This document shows, in pieces, positions 47,910 to 56,870 of a stretch of 64,000 nucleotides of DNA (position 1 is the stretch's first letter; every line of letters starts with the position of its first letter). The notes beneath the pieces were generated by a model, which had not been told where the DNA came from, did not search any database, and worked only from the letters and a program-made list of their open reading frames with translations. Both the position numbers and the translations under genes were made by a program. The stretch covers positions 124,001 through 188,000 of the forward strand of contig JAKSGN010000001.1 of assembly GCA_024180945.1 (NCBI GenBank). The letters are read 5' to 3'. This stretch comes from Macrophomina tecta. Its lineage: Eukaryota > Ascomycota > Dothideomycetes > Botryosphaeriales > Botryosphaeriaceae.

Positions 47910-49181
47910 GTCATCGTTCCGCACGACGACTTGGTCCGTCTCATCGCCAGAGGTAGAGACAATCAAGCAATCACAGTCGACGCGGCCCTTGACATGGAAA
48001 ATTCATTCTCGCCTTTGCCACCAGCAGACTGGGCTGAAATCCCAGACAGTCCAGTCACACCGTTCAACACGTTCGCCCATCAGCATACTTGGACCCACTC
48101 TCGTCTTTCCTGCCCGCCGGAGAGCCCAGCTCGAAATCTGGAGCCAGAAACTCATGACAACGTCTCGGCTTACGCTGCTGGCGATCTCGAGTTCGTCACC
48201 AATCACACTGCATTTTCCGACATTTGCAATTCGCCTTCCCTGTCATCCTCATTTGGCTTCTTCGAGAGGCCGAATGCGTTCAGTATCGTGCAAGAGCTTT
48301 ACCCCGTTTTCTCGCAAAGCAAGGTCAGCACTTTCCAGGAAATAGTCTTCCCTAGCCCTTGGTACTGGTGGGGAAAGGTTCAATACGTGGAAAGCAACGA
48401 CATGCCATGGGATGCAAAATTAGACCGACTTCATTGGCGTGGGTCTACCACCGGCGGGTTTAGTCGGGCCCATGGCTGGAAACACCACCATCGCCAGCAT
48501 GTCGTGGAGCGGATGAACATGGCAGGAGAGGTTTCCATCCTCTCATAGCTTGAAAATGAGCCCCAGCAAAACAGTTCCAGATGGATGCCAAAGAAAGCCT
48601 CCCAATCGAAGTACCTGGATATGATTGATGTGCGCTTCTCTCACGTTGGACAGTGCGATCCGCAGGACTGCGAGGAGCAGCGGAAGGCCTTCGATATAGC
48701 GGAAGAAGAGGACCAGCAAGAGGTTTGGCACAGCAAACACTTGTTGGATATGGACGGTAATGCTTTTAGCGGTCGTTTCTATGCATTTCTCCAAAGCAAG
48801 AGCGTTGTTTACAAGATATCCTTGTTCCGGGAATGGCATGTCGACTGGCTGCAACCATGGTTACATTATGTACCACTTAGCCTGAGAGGAGGCGAATGGA
48901 CGGAAGTTTTAAGATTTATGTCGGAGGAAGACCAAGGTCGGATGATATCCCGGTGGCTAGCGGACAGTGGAAGACACTTCGCCCGCCACACTCTGAGAAA
49001 CATGGATCTAGAAGTCTGGCTCTTCCGCGTCTTGCTCGAGCAAGTACCTTCTTTTACCGCCATCCGATATGATTTATATTGCAAGGTCGCCCATAAATCG
49101 AAAAGGGATTCGCTAACTATACACGATAGGTACGGCAGAGTAGTGGATGATCGCAGGGAAGTTATTGGATACTCGATATAG
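47910..49181 (+). pseudogene. 5'-truncated GT90 (CAP10-like) glycosyltransferase with one nonsense codon
   Basis: The frame enters at the right end of the hAT element (VPHDDLVRLIARGRDNQ) and continues to 49,181, broken by one in-frame TAG at 48,546. Before the stop are YPVFSQSK, WYWWGKVQYV and the GT90 block LHWRGSTTGGFSR...HHRQHVVER. After it are DVRFSHVGQCDPQDC, KHLLDMDGNAFSGRFYAFLQ, FREWHVDWLQPWLHYVPLSL and LRNMDLEVWLFRVLLE, the whole CAP10-type catalytic domain. The TAG could come from CAG by one C-to-T change. The N-terminal part, including any membrane anchor, was not found left of the hAT. GT90 enzymes are Golgi glycosyltransferases, for example in capsule or glycan xylosylation. Confidence 0.8.
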
Positions 49182-49245
49182 ATGTATTAATTTACCAATC
49201 TGTCAAGGGTATCTAAGGTTCGTAGGTATAGTTCGTTCTATAACT

Positions 49246-49399
49246 AAATTACACCGGTCCGGCCATGTTGGCTTTCAGTTGGTGCTGCAAAACCATTGAG
49301 CTTACCTTGTGCCTGTCCACTGGCGAAAGCTATAGCGATGATCAACTTGGTGGCTAATCATGCTCCAACAACTCTGTGTATAAGGGCGTGTTCGTAACA
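49246..49399 (+). repeat. Solo-LTR-like repeat, copy 1 (~154 bp)
   Basis: Aligns end to end with the copy at 58,070-58,223. Shared blocks include ATGTTGGCTTTCAGTYGG, ATGATCARCYTGGTGGCTAATCATGCYCCAACAACTCT and the terminal CGTAACA. The left end reads ATTACA rather than TGTTACA, so it is the more decayed copy. Confidence 0.7.
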
Positions 49400-50782
49400 C
49401 TACCTCCCCTTTTAAGGCAGATGGCCCAGCTGCTAGAAATCAGCCGCCACCTGGATACAGAGTCATCCTAGAAGACCAGTACGCGTGTGCTAATGGATAA
49501 CCTACAGGGAGTGGAGGTGTGGCGGCCGGATTGAGGGATCGGTGTGAACAGTGTAGTAACCGTAACGAGGATTTGCGACACCGGAGTGATGCAGCTAACA
49601 TCGCACGGACCGCCAATGCCTGATCATCCAGTGCATTCTCCAATACCTTTTTTCGGCGTCATTGAGATACATGTATAGTAGCTATCTAGACAGTAACCAC
49701 TATTACTATTAGGTCTAGATAAAACATTTATCGAGCGTGCCTCGCCTTTTGTTCTTTTATGGACTATCGAGGCGGAGGTATTGGGGCCGAAGGTAGGCGT
49801 GAAACGTAGATTTCGTGTAGCAGTGCGACTTTCAACCTATCATGTTTCCATGGCGTAGGCGAATCCCCTGCATTATGAATGTTTGATCTTCGCGCTGACG
49901 GCCGGTCCCGGCGCCCCTCTTTATGAGCACTCGATGGTGATTGCGAAAAGGAAAACCAAGGTTACAACGAGCGCAGACTAGAGTCCGTAGTAAGAACACT
50001 GCGTGTCAAGATTTTACAGGTCCCGCGAAACTCATGTGGGGCTTCAAGTTACTACTACACTGCAGGTGCGCTAATTCTAAGGCTACTTACCGGCAGGTGT
50101 TGCACTATAAAGGTCGCACGAGTTCTGGGATACCCTCAATACAGAGGCAGTTCGTGAGGTAACCCGGACCTCGATAGCGCCAAGTAATGCTAATATTCAC
50201 ATTTGACGTATTGGCAATATCGTGGCCTGCTTACCCCTCTGTATTTGTGCAAAGGCTGCATAGATCGGTCTAACCGGTAGATATTGGTGGATGGAGGACT
50301 ATAGTGTGTGCATCGCTCCCTCTTGAATCCGCGATGCAAGGCAATAGTCTGAAAGCGTCACAAATGCAGCTACGTGAAGACAGGACGTACAAAGACATAA
50401 AATAGCACATCATGACCCTCGGAAGCGCAACACACCAACCAACAGCCCTGGTCATACAGAAATCGGTTGTTATATTGTACAAGCAGCCAGGCAACATGGT
50501 AATTCGCATCAAGAACGGTCGGATCCAAGGTATTCGAGCCTGTCGACGGCGCTGATTCGAAGCTGCACTTGTTCCAGCCTTGCGGCATGATCTCATTTCG
50601 GGGACAAGTTCTCCTTATTACGGAGAGAAGACCGTCAAAGAAGCTCTACGCACCGAGAGTACGACGGAGTACATTCTCAGCCACAAAGTTATCACCATAA
50701 GCTTGTGCGGATAACTCCTACAATTTGAAGCCGCAGCTGGTGCTCCTTTCTGATGAGACGGAAAATAGGACGGGTCTGACGA

Positions 50783-50790
50783 TGTTCACG
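50783..50790 (+). repeat. Left 8-bp target-site duplication of the second hAT
   Basis: TGTTCACG immediately left of the terminal inverted repeat, identical to 53,651-53,658. Confidence 0.95.
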
Positions 50791-51027
50791 CAGGGTGGCA
50801 ATCAATTCAATCAACGTCAATATCGGGTCCAGATTGATTGATTGATAGGATTTTCCAATAAGGTCAAATTGATTGATCAATAAGGTGTTGATATTGATTG
50901 AATTGAATTGATTGACACACGGTTCACGTAGCAAAATCTCGTGATGCTTGGCATAGTGTTGAGATTGATAGCCATACAATCTAGCTAACTCTTGCTAGCT
51001 ATAGCTACTCCCGCGTGTATAGAGTCC

Positions 51028-53274
51028 TCAACTTCTTTCAATGATGCCTTCTGCGTTCCATGAGCGTAGTATCTGCCCAACTGCTATAGTATTGGCCTCC
51101 AGCCTATTGCGCAATGGCGTCACCATTTGTCCTGCCAAACTGAATATCCTCTCCACCTCTGCCGACATTGCCGGTATAGAAAAGAGGTCCAGAGCCATAC
51201 GTGATAGGCGGGGGTATTGCTGGCGGCGTAGTATCCAGTAATCAACTGGATTGGTGACTGCGTCATCTGTAGGAGAGGTATCGAGCTGCCAGTAGGTGTA
51301 CTCATCCTCGGTCAGATCTAGATGCTTGGTCCTCCTGGAGGCAGCAAGCCAGCTGTCAAATTCGCTGAGATGTTCGCGTTTACGCTTCTGCGGTAGCTGT
51401 GGGTCCTCAGCAATAGCAATTGACTGATACTCATCCTTCCAGAGCTTTAGAACAGCTGCCTTTGCCTTCTTGATCCAGCTCTTCTTGAATGCCCACTGAT
51501 CCTCAATCCACTCCCAGCGGTAGGCAGGGTGAAGGGCGCAAGCTGCGACGTAAGCTGGAGTATCATCAAGGAGCTGATAGTACTCATCTAGCTTAGCCCA
51601 CCCCAAATTGATGTTCACCTTGAAGTGAGGGTCAGGATACTGATCTGTGCGGATCTTGACCTCCTCCAGCTTGTTCAACAGGTACTCCATGCATGGAAGG
51701 ACTTCCCATAAGCCGCCAAACCTACCACTAGTTGGGTTGGCTTGTAGCCTGATTGTGACTTCATGAAAAGGCTTCAAGATGGAGTGATATTCAGCAAGAG
51801 TTGCCCAATCATCTGAGGTTAGATAATCATCCACGATTGCCGGCTTGTTCTTTGTCTTAGCTGGCATTGGCTGAGTCCTACTAGCAGTGCGAGGCTTGAC
51901 GTATTTATCCCATTCTTGAACTTCGTGGAGGACGAGGGCGTCAATGACTGACTGTAGCTTGATTGCGCGCTCAATCATGGCGGAGGTAGAGTTCCATCGT
52001 GTCGCATTATCTTCTATAACCTCGTAGGTAGGGCCGTTTTCGCCAGTCAACGCTTGCTCGTTCCGCTGAAGTTGGTGCAGTCTCTGATAGACAAGGTTTG
52101 AGCGCTGAATCCAGTGGACGATATTGTGAAGCTTGCCGATAGGGCTCTTCTTGCGCCAGAGTAGGAGCTCAGCGAGTAGCTCCTTTGGCTGAGCGCAGTC
52201 GTTCTCGAACGCGTCAGCTTCCTTGCCAAAGAGGATCTGGCGGACTACCAGGTTTATGATATGGCCAATGCAGCGCAAGCGGCGGTGCTTGTGATTGAAG
52301 CCAAACTCTTCAGCTAGCGCGTCCATGCACGTGTCGTTGTTTGACGCGTTATCCGTGACAAAGTAGCCAAGTTGCCCTCCAATGCCCCATTCCATAATTA
52401 TCTGGGCTACCTCTTCCGCAAGGCTGTCACCAGTATGCCGTCCTTCGGCGTGTGGGAGGCCAATAAGGAACTTGCGAAGCGTGCCAGAGAACGTAAGGAA
52501 GAAGACGTTAATACCGAGTAGAGAGAGGTGATTACACGACGTCCAGCCGTCAAAGGCAAGGTGTATAAGGCCAGGTGAGCTCTGAAGAAGCTCAGCAACG
52601 ATCCCTTTATGGCGGTTGAATTCATCAAGTAGCCATTTACGAACAGTAGAGTGTGTTGGAAGGCTGCCAGTAGACGTTACTGCAGGATTCAAATAGCTAA
52701 GAACGCGCCTGAATCTCTCGCTTTCAAGCTTGCGGAAAGGAATGTTATCGGATGAGACCCAATCAGTGAGTAGTTGCTGGAAGTACGCCGGATTGAATGA
52801 TGTGACAAGGCGATTGACAATAGCCTGCTCTGAAGGCCTATTCGTATCCAGTCCAAGCCGCTGAGCAACTGAAATCTTGGCCCGTTTGACGTGACGCTTC
52901 CCTGTAGGATCCTCAACCTTGTGCTCAGTCACCAGGTGCCTTGCCTGATTATCAGTGCCAGCAGCAGCGAAGCTAGCTGGTTTGTGGGCTTTCTTGTGCA
53001 CGCAGTACATACAGACCCAGCGGGTACGCCCTTCTACGTCCTCAATGTCATATGCGTGCTCCCAAGTCCACCCGCTGCGCTGCTTTGACTCTGTGACATG
53101 ATATCCACGGAATTTCTGCCATGGGAAGTACTCCCACCCTTCGCGTACAGGTCCTCGGCCATCAACGGCAAGATTGGTGGGTTGCGCAGGATCTGAGTCC
53201 TGTTGAGAGGAAAAGAGGCTAGTGGGCGCGCTAGAGAGGCTTAAAACAGAGTGTTGATCGTTGCTAGAGTCCAT
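51028..53274 (-). CDS. hAT family transposase, 748 aa
   Basis: One uninterrupted exon with an ATG at 53,274. Residues ~45-125 form a BED-like zinc finger: the EGWEYFPWQKFRGYHV entry, then CMYC and HLVTEH as Cys2..His2 ligands. The catalytic core shows LIHLAFDGWTSCNH (first Asp), GYFVTDNASNNDTCMDAL, RRLRCIGHIINLVVRQILFG with CxxH, and EDNATRWNSTSAMI. The dimerisation domain is PRLSRMALDLFSIPAMSAEV followed by ERIFSLAGQMVTPLRNRL. A TATATAAA-type box lies about 100 bases upstream. It belongs to a different hAT lineage from the neighbour at 45.5 kb: inverted repeats, intron content and sequence all differ. Confidence 0.95.
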   Translation of the reverse strand: MDSSNDQHSVLSLSSAPTSLFSSQQDSDPAQPTNLAVDGRGPVREGWEYFPWQKFRGYHVTESKQRSGWTWEHAYDIEDVEGRTRWVCMYCVHKKAHKPASFAAAGTDNQARHLVTEHKVEDPTGKRHVKRAKISVAQRLGLDTNRPSEQAIVNRLVTSFNPAYFQQLLTDWVSSDNIPFRKLESERFRRVLSYLNPAVTSTGSLPTHSTVRKWLLDEFNRHKGIVAELLQSSPGLIHLAFDGWTSCNHLSLLGINVFFLTFSGTLRKFLIGLPHAEGRHTGDSLAEEVAQIIMEWGIGGQLGYFVTDNASNNDTCMDALAEEFGFNHKHRRLRCIGHIINLVVRQILFGKEADAFENDCAQPKELLAELLLWRKKSPIGKLHNIVHWIQRSNLVYQRLHQLQRNEQALTGENGPTYEVIEDNATRWNSTSAMIERAIKLQSVIDALVLHEVQEWDKYVKPRTASRTQPMPAKTKNKPAIVDDYLTSDDWATLAEYHSILKPFHEVTIRLQANPTSGRFGGLWEVLPCMEYLLNKLEEVKIRTDQYPDPHFKVNINLGWAKLDEYYQLLDDTPAYVAACALHPAYRWEWIEDQWAFKKSWIKKAKAAVLKLWKDEYQSIAIAEDPQLPQKRKREHLSEFDSWLAASRRTKHLDLTEDEYTYWQLDTSPTDDAVTNPVDYWILRRQQYPRLSRMALDLFSIPAMSAEVERIFSLAGQMVTPLRNRLEANTIAVGQILRSWNAEGIIERS

Positions 53275-53370
53275 CTTGATAGTGGGAGAGTTGCTGCTGA
53301 GCTGCTGAGAAAATGTAGAACGGATCTGAAAGAGCAGATTCAGCTGTCCCTTCTAGCCATTCTGAGAGAG

Positions 53371-53380
53371 CGTTTATATA
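53371..53380 (-). promoter_or_regulatory. TATA box of the second hAT transposase
   Basis: Minus-strand TATATAAACG about 100 bases upstream of the transposase ATG, inside the transposon. Confidence 0.5.
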
Positions 53381-53650
53381 CTAGCTGCCAAGAGAATGTG
53401 CCCGACACGTTGTGTGCCAAGAGTGTATCAGATAAAAGGCTAGCCTGACGTGGCTTGAGCGCCACAAGAGCGAGATGATCATCAAAGCTGCTTTCTATAC
53501 AAGGTAAGCCGTCAATCAATATCGTCAATCAACTGGCCCGGAGCAATTGATTGATTGACGAAAATGACAGACCTCAGTTGATTGATTGATTGCCAAGACA
53601 TTGGTCAATATTGATTGACCGTCAATATTATTGAATTGATTGCCACCCTG

Positions 53651-53658
53651 TGTTCACG
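53651..53658 (+). repeat. Right 8-bp target-site duplication of the second hAT
   Basis: TGTTCACG immediately right of the terminal inverted repeat, identical to 50,783-50,790. Confidence 0.95.
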
Positions 53659-53943
53659 TCACATACTCGTAATGGCGCGAAGCTCAATCTGGATACCCTA
53701 CCCAATAACACGCCGGCCGTGCCGGAATTGCGCACGAACGGGTGGACTGTCGCGGTGGTGTCGACGCACCCCGGAATGCGGCCCTTGCAGATGATGACAT
53801 CGTGAAAAATGCTACTAGAGGAGTTCCAGGCCTGCGAAGACCATCGGCAGGAGGCCGTTCAGGCATAGCTAGACGCCTGGATGTTAGCATGCCCCTCTCA
53901 CCATGCTGATTATCAACCAAAGTGGTAGGGTAAACACCGCCGC

Positions 53944-54575
53944 AAGGACTGCCGCACGGCATGCGGCGACGGCACCCAGGCCTCTCCTGTGCCGCAGACC
54001 ACTGCGCAGCAGATCAGCACTGCGCAGTGGGGTCAAGCCATCGGCTACGCCGCCCAGGGCGCCATCGATGCCATCAAGGGCATCAAGAACTGGGACAGTG
54101 TAAGATGGCCACACGATTGCCTTTTCCAGAATCAGTTCTGAAAATAGCCACAGAAGCGCGAGGCCTTCGCCAAGGCCGTCACCCAGGGCGTGTGGGAGCG
54201 CAACCCCGATCGTAATGCGGCTCCTGCCGCCATCTGCTACAACCAGGGATACGACCTGAAGGTTCCCACTGGTATTTTCGGCCTGAGGGACCGGGAGGTC
54301 TCGTCTGGACCGCTGAAGACCGAGTAAGTGCATCAACGTGCGCAGAAAAGGAGCGAGGCAGAGCTGACACATCGTAGCTACGACTGCTTCTACATGAAGG
54401 GCAACAACGCTTTCTGGAGCCGCGGCGACGGTGGCAGCGTCAACGTGAGCTTTCCTCAGCCCCCCTCCTAACCGAATTTTAGGAGATCTACTAACTTCGG
54501 TCCTCATAGTTGCACACCTTCTACGACAGCAATCGCTGCAGATTTGATGATAAGTCGGACCTCTACTGCAACTAA
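53944..54575 (+). CDS. 5'-incomplete gene for a cysteine-containing secreted-type protein
   Basis: Four exon segments read cleanly: 53,944-54,099, 54,154-54,323, 54,378-54,444 and 54,510-54,575. Introns of 54, 54 and 65 nt have good donors, branch points and acceptors. The product has KDCRTACGDGTQASPVPQTT, then WGQAIGYAAQGAIDAIKGIK, ICYNQGYDLKVPTG, YDCFYMKGNNAFWSRGDGG and ends DSNRCRFDDKSDLYCN. Six cysteines and the small size suggest a secreted protein. The frame is closed by a TAG at 53,926 and no signal peptide was found, so the first exon is lost, displaced or unrecognised. No family assigned. Confidence 0.6.
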
Positions 54576-55480
54576 GTCTGCTCCCCGGCGATGGGCGCCC
54601 AAGCCACTTGTCTTCTGAGATCATGCAAACTTCTCTTTGTCTGAATTTCCGTCGCCGCATTATAACATGTTGATTTAAACGGCTTCAATATGGCACTGCT
54701 CTTCGTTGTGACAGTTCAAGACCATTACTTTACATTTATAGTCAAGTTTATAATCCAATCCGTCCTTACTGGGCGCGGCGACCAGTAAAAATACTTTAAA
54801 TGCTTCAATCAAAGCCCATTAGCACTGAACGTGTAGTCTTAATAGACACTTGACCCTTTCCCTGCAACTCTGCTTATTGGCATCACTAAGTTCGCGCTGC
54901 TATGTCTCAGCTTAATTGGCGGTCGGGACTAAGCAGTATCCTTGAGAGTTCTAAGCGGCAGACACAGCGAACTGCGACTATCGTCGCGAAGCACTACGTA
55001 GGTATACTAATTTAAACCGGCTGTATAAGAATTCCTTGCCTTGATTGACTTTCTCCATCTCCTTTGGACTCGTTATCCAGAAAGGTCGGGATCTTTCGGG
55101 AAGTCAAGCTCGTATCAGTCGCAAGTCCTTGGATACCCAAGTCACTAACGGCCAAGGGAGCGGCAAAGGGGTTTCCAGCAGCTCTCATAGTCCGGCGGGG
55201 GTTGTTGCGGCTGGGTGAATTGCGAGGACGCACGTAGGAAGCGCGGATGCATATCGCGGGGGCCGCCCTGATGAAATAGCATCGCCGACACTCTCATCCT
55301 CGCCATGCGACTTCGACTATGATCAACAGTGGGGTACTATGTGGAAAGACAGAGCTTAGATTAATTAGTTCCACTGACATGAAAGAGCTCGAACTATGAG
55401 GCAATCGAAAGAATTGCGGATTTGGGTCAAGGATGCGATACCTGAATTCGACAAAGTGTCTGCAAAGACATTAACGCAGC
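54576..55480. other. Intergenic, AT-rich in part
   Basis: No gene supported. Confidence 0.5.
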
Positions 55481-56870
55481 CACGCGACTTCACTTGGACG
55501 TAGAGCGGAGCCTCGCACGAGGCGAGGTGCCAGGCCAGCCGGGCGTGAAGGGAGGGACGAGCAGGGCGCCGGCGAAGACGACCAGGTGGAAGCGGCCGTT
55601 GGACGGCATGTCGTCGAGCAGGACAGTGGCGTTGCCGTCGATGTGCCGCTCCAGCGCCATGTCATGGAGCCGCTTGCCCGGCCCCAGCGGCCCCAGCGCG
55701 GTCGGGTCGAAGGCGACGCCGCGGGTGTTGGCGTCGACCAGCAGGCCGGCGGCGTAGCGATGGCCCAGGCCGCTGGTGAAGCCGTGGGACTGCTGCCGGA
55801 CGTCGCGCAGCTCCGGGCTGCCGGAGTGCTCGTCGACGCGGCGGCCATGCTGCAGCTTCTGCCCGAAGAGCGCGGCGAACTTGCGGTCGAAGTCGATGGG
55901 CTGGCGGGCGATGGACCGGTGCTCGTGCTCGTAGGTGGCGAGCAGCGACGGCCGGGCCAGGCCGCGCAGCACCAGGGCGAGCATCCAGGTCAGGTTGTAG
56001 ACATCGGACACGCCGACGTTCATGCTCTGCGCCGCCTTGGGGCTGTTCGTGTGGCACGCGTCGCCTGCGCCAGGAAGACGCGCTGCCGCTCGTCGCTGAA
56101 GCGCGAGACGCGCTGCCGCTCGTCGCTGAAGCGCGAGACGAGCCGCTGCGTCACTGTGTAGCGGCCGACCCCGAGGACCTCCGTGACGTCGAGCCTGTAG
56201 GGGTGTAGAATCTCGCGCACCCGCCGCTGGAGCATGTGCAGCACCTGGAACGACTCGTCCTCCGCAAGCCCCTGGAGGTGCTCCACGTCCGCCGGCTCCA
56301 GCTGCATGAACACTCGCAGCCCCGCGTCCTTCAGTGGGATCAGCATGCATCCGCCGCGCGGGGTGCGGATGGCGCAGCGCCGCCGGTAGTCCGGAAAAGT
56401 CCGCACACGTGCTCGCTGCCGAACGATTGCGACCCGATGCCCGCGATCCTCCGCGTCGCGCTCCGCGTGCCGCCGCTCGTCGTAGCTGTAGTCGATCGGT
56501 TCGTGGAAGCGGTCGATCCAGTGGCCGCGAGACTCGATGTTGTGCTCGAAGACATCCTCGGTCTGGCCTTAGTCTGTGTTGGACATGACCGGGAAGGTAG
56601 TCGCTGCGGTCCGTCGGTGAAACTCCGAGCTTCTCGCAACGAAGCCGCCCGCATGTCCGCTACTTACCATGGACTACTTCGCAGCCCGCGCTGGTTTGAG
56701 AAAGTTTGCCGTGCTCGTCGGGTCGCCAGAAGGCCGTCTCGGTAAACCGGTGGCCCCTCTCGTCCAGAGTGCGGAGCAGGTTCAACGTTTGCAGGATCTC
56801 TTGCGTCCGGGGTTGGAAACCTGGCTTCCGTCAGCCCGTTTCGTGACTCCAGCTCCTCGGGAATCGGGAA
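55480..56870 (-). pseudogene. Phenol 2-monooxygenase-like FAD hydroxylase pseudogene
   Basis: Reading the minus strand from ~56,870: RTQEILQTLNLLRTLDERGH, FTETAFWRPDEHGKLSQTSA, EDVFEHNIESRGHWIDRFHE, GGCMLIPLKDAGLRVFMQLE, YRLDVTEVLGVGRYTVTQRL, then after a frame change GDACHTNSPKAAQSMNVGVS, DVYNLTWMLALVLRGLARPS and the start of the C-terminal thioredoxin-like domain. The order is that of aromatic-ring hydroxylases such as Trichosporon phenol hydroxylase. Damage: no N-terminal FAD GxGxxG, a 30-bp in-frame tandem duplication, a two-base frame change inside the FAD motif before GDACH, and a truncated C-terminus. Not a functional enzyme. Confidence 0.8.
56076..56135 (-). repeat. Perfect 30-bp tandem duplication
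   Basis: Copies at 56,076-56,105 and 56,106-56,135 are identical. On the minus strand the unit encodes SRFSDERQRV, duplicated in frame just before the FAD-binding GDACH motif of the monooxygenase relic. Confidence 0.97.

Larger units (their letters stand above)
49182..50790. other. Repeat-rich spacer between the hAT elements
   Basis: Contains a solo-LTR-like repeat copy (49,246-49,399). A minus-strand frame at 50,370-50,588 (PQGWNKCSFESAPSTGSNTL) reads like a protein fragment, but neither start nor family could be found. The last 90 bases (50,701-50,790) are in an open frame that continues across the second hAT element. Confidence 0.45.
50791..53650 (-). mobile_element. hAT DNA transposon, 2,860 bp, structurally complete
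   Basis: Perfect 21-bp terminal inverted repeats beginning CAGGGTGGCAATCAATTCAA (left from 50,791; right ending 53,650), bounded by identical 8-bp target duplications TGTTCACG. Subterminal regions are dense in ATTGATTG units in both orientations, probable transposase-binding arrays. The single internal gene encodes an uninterrupted transposase on the minus strand. Perfect ends and duplication point to a recent insertion. Confidence 0.97.
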
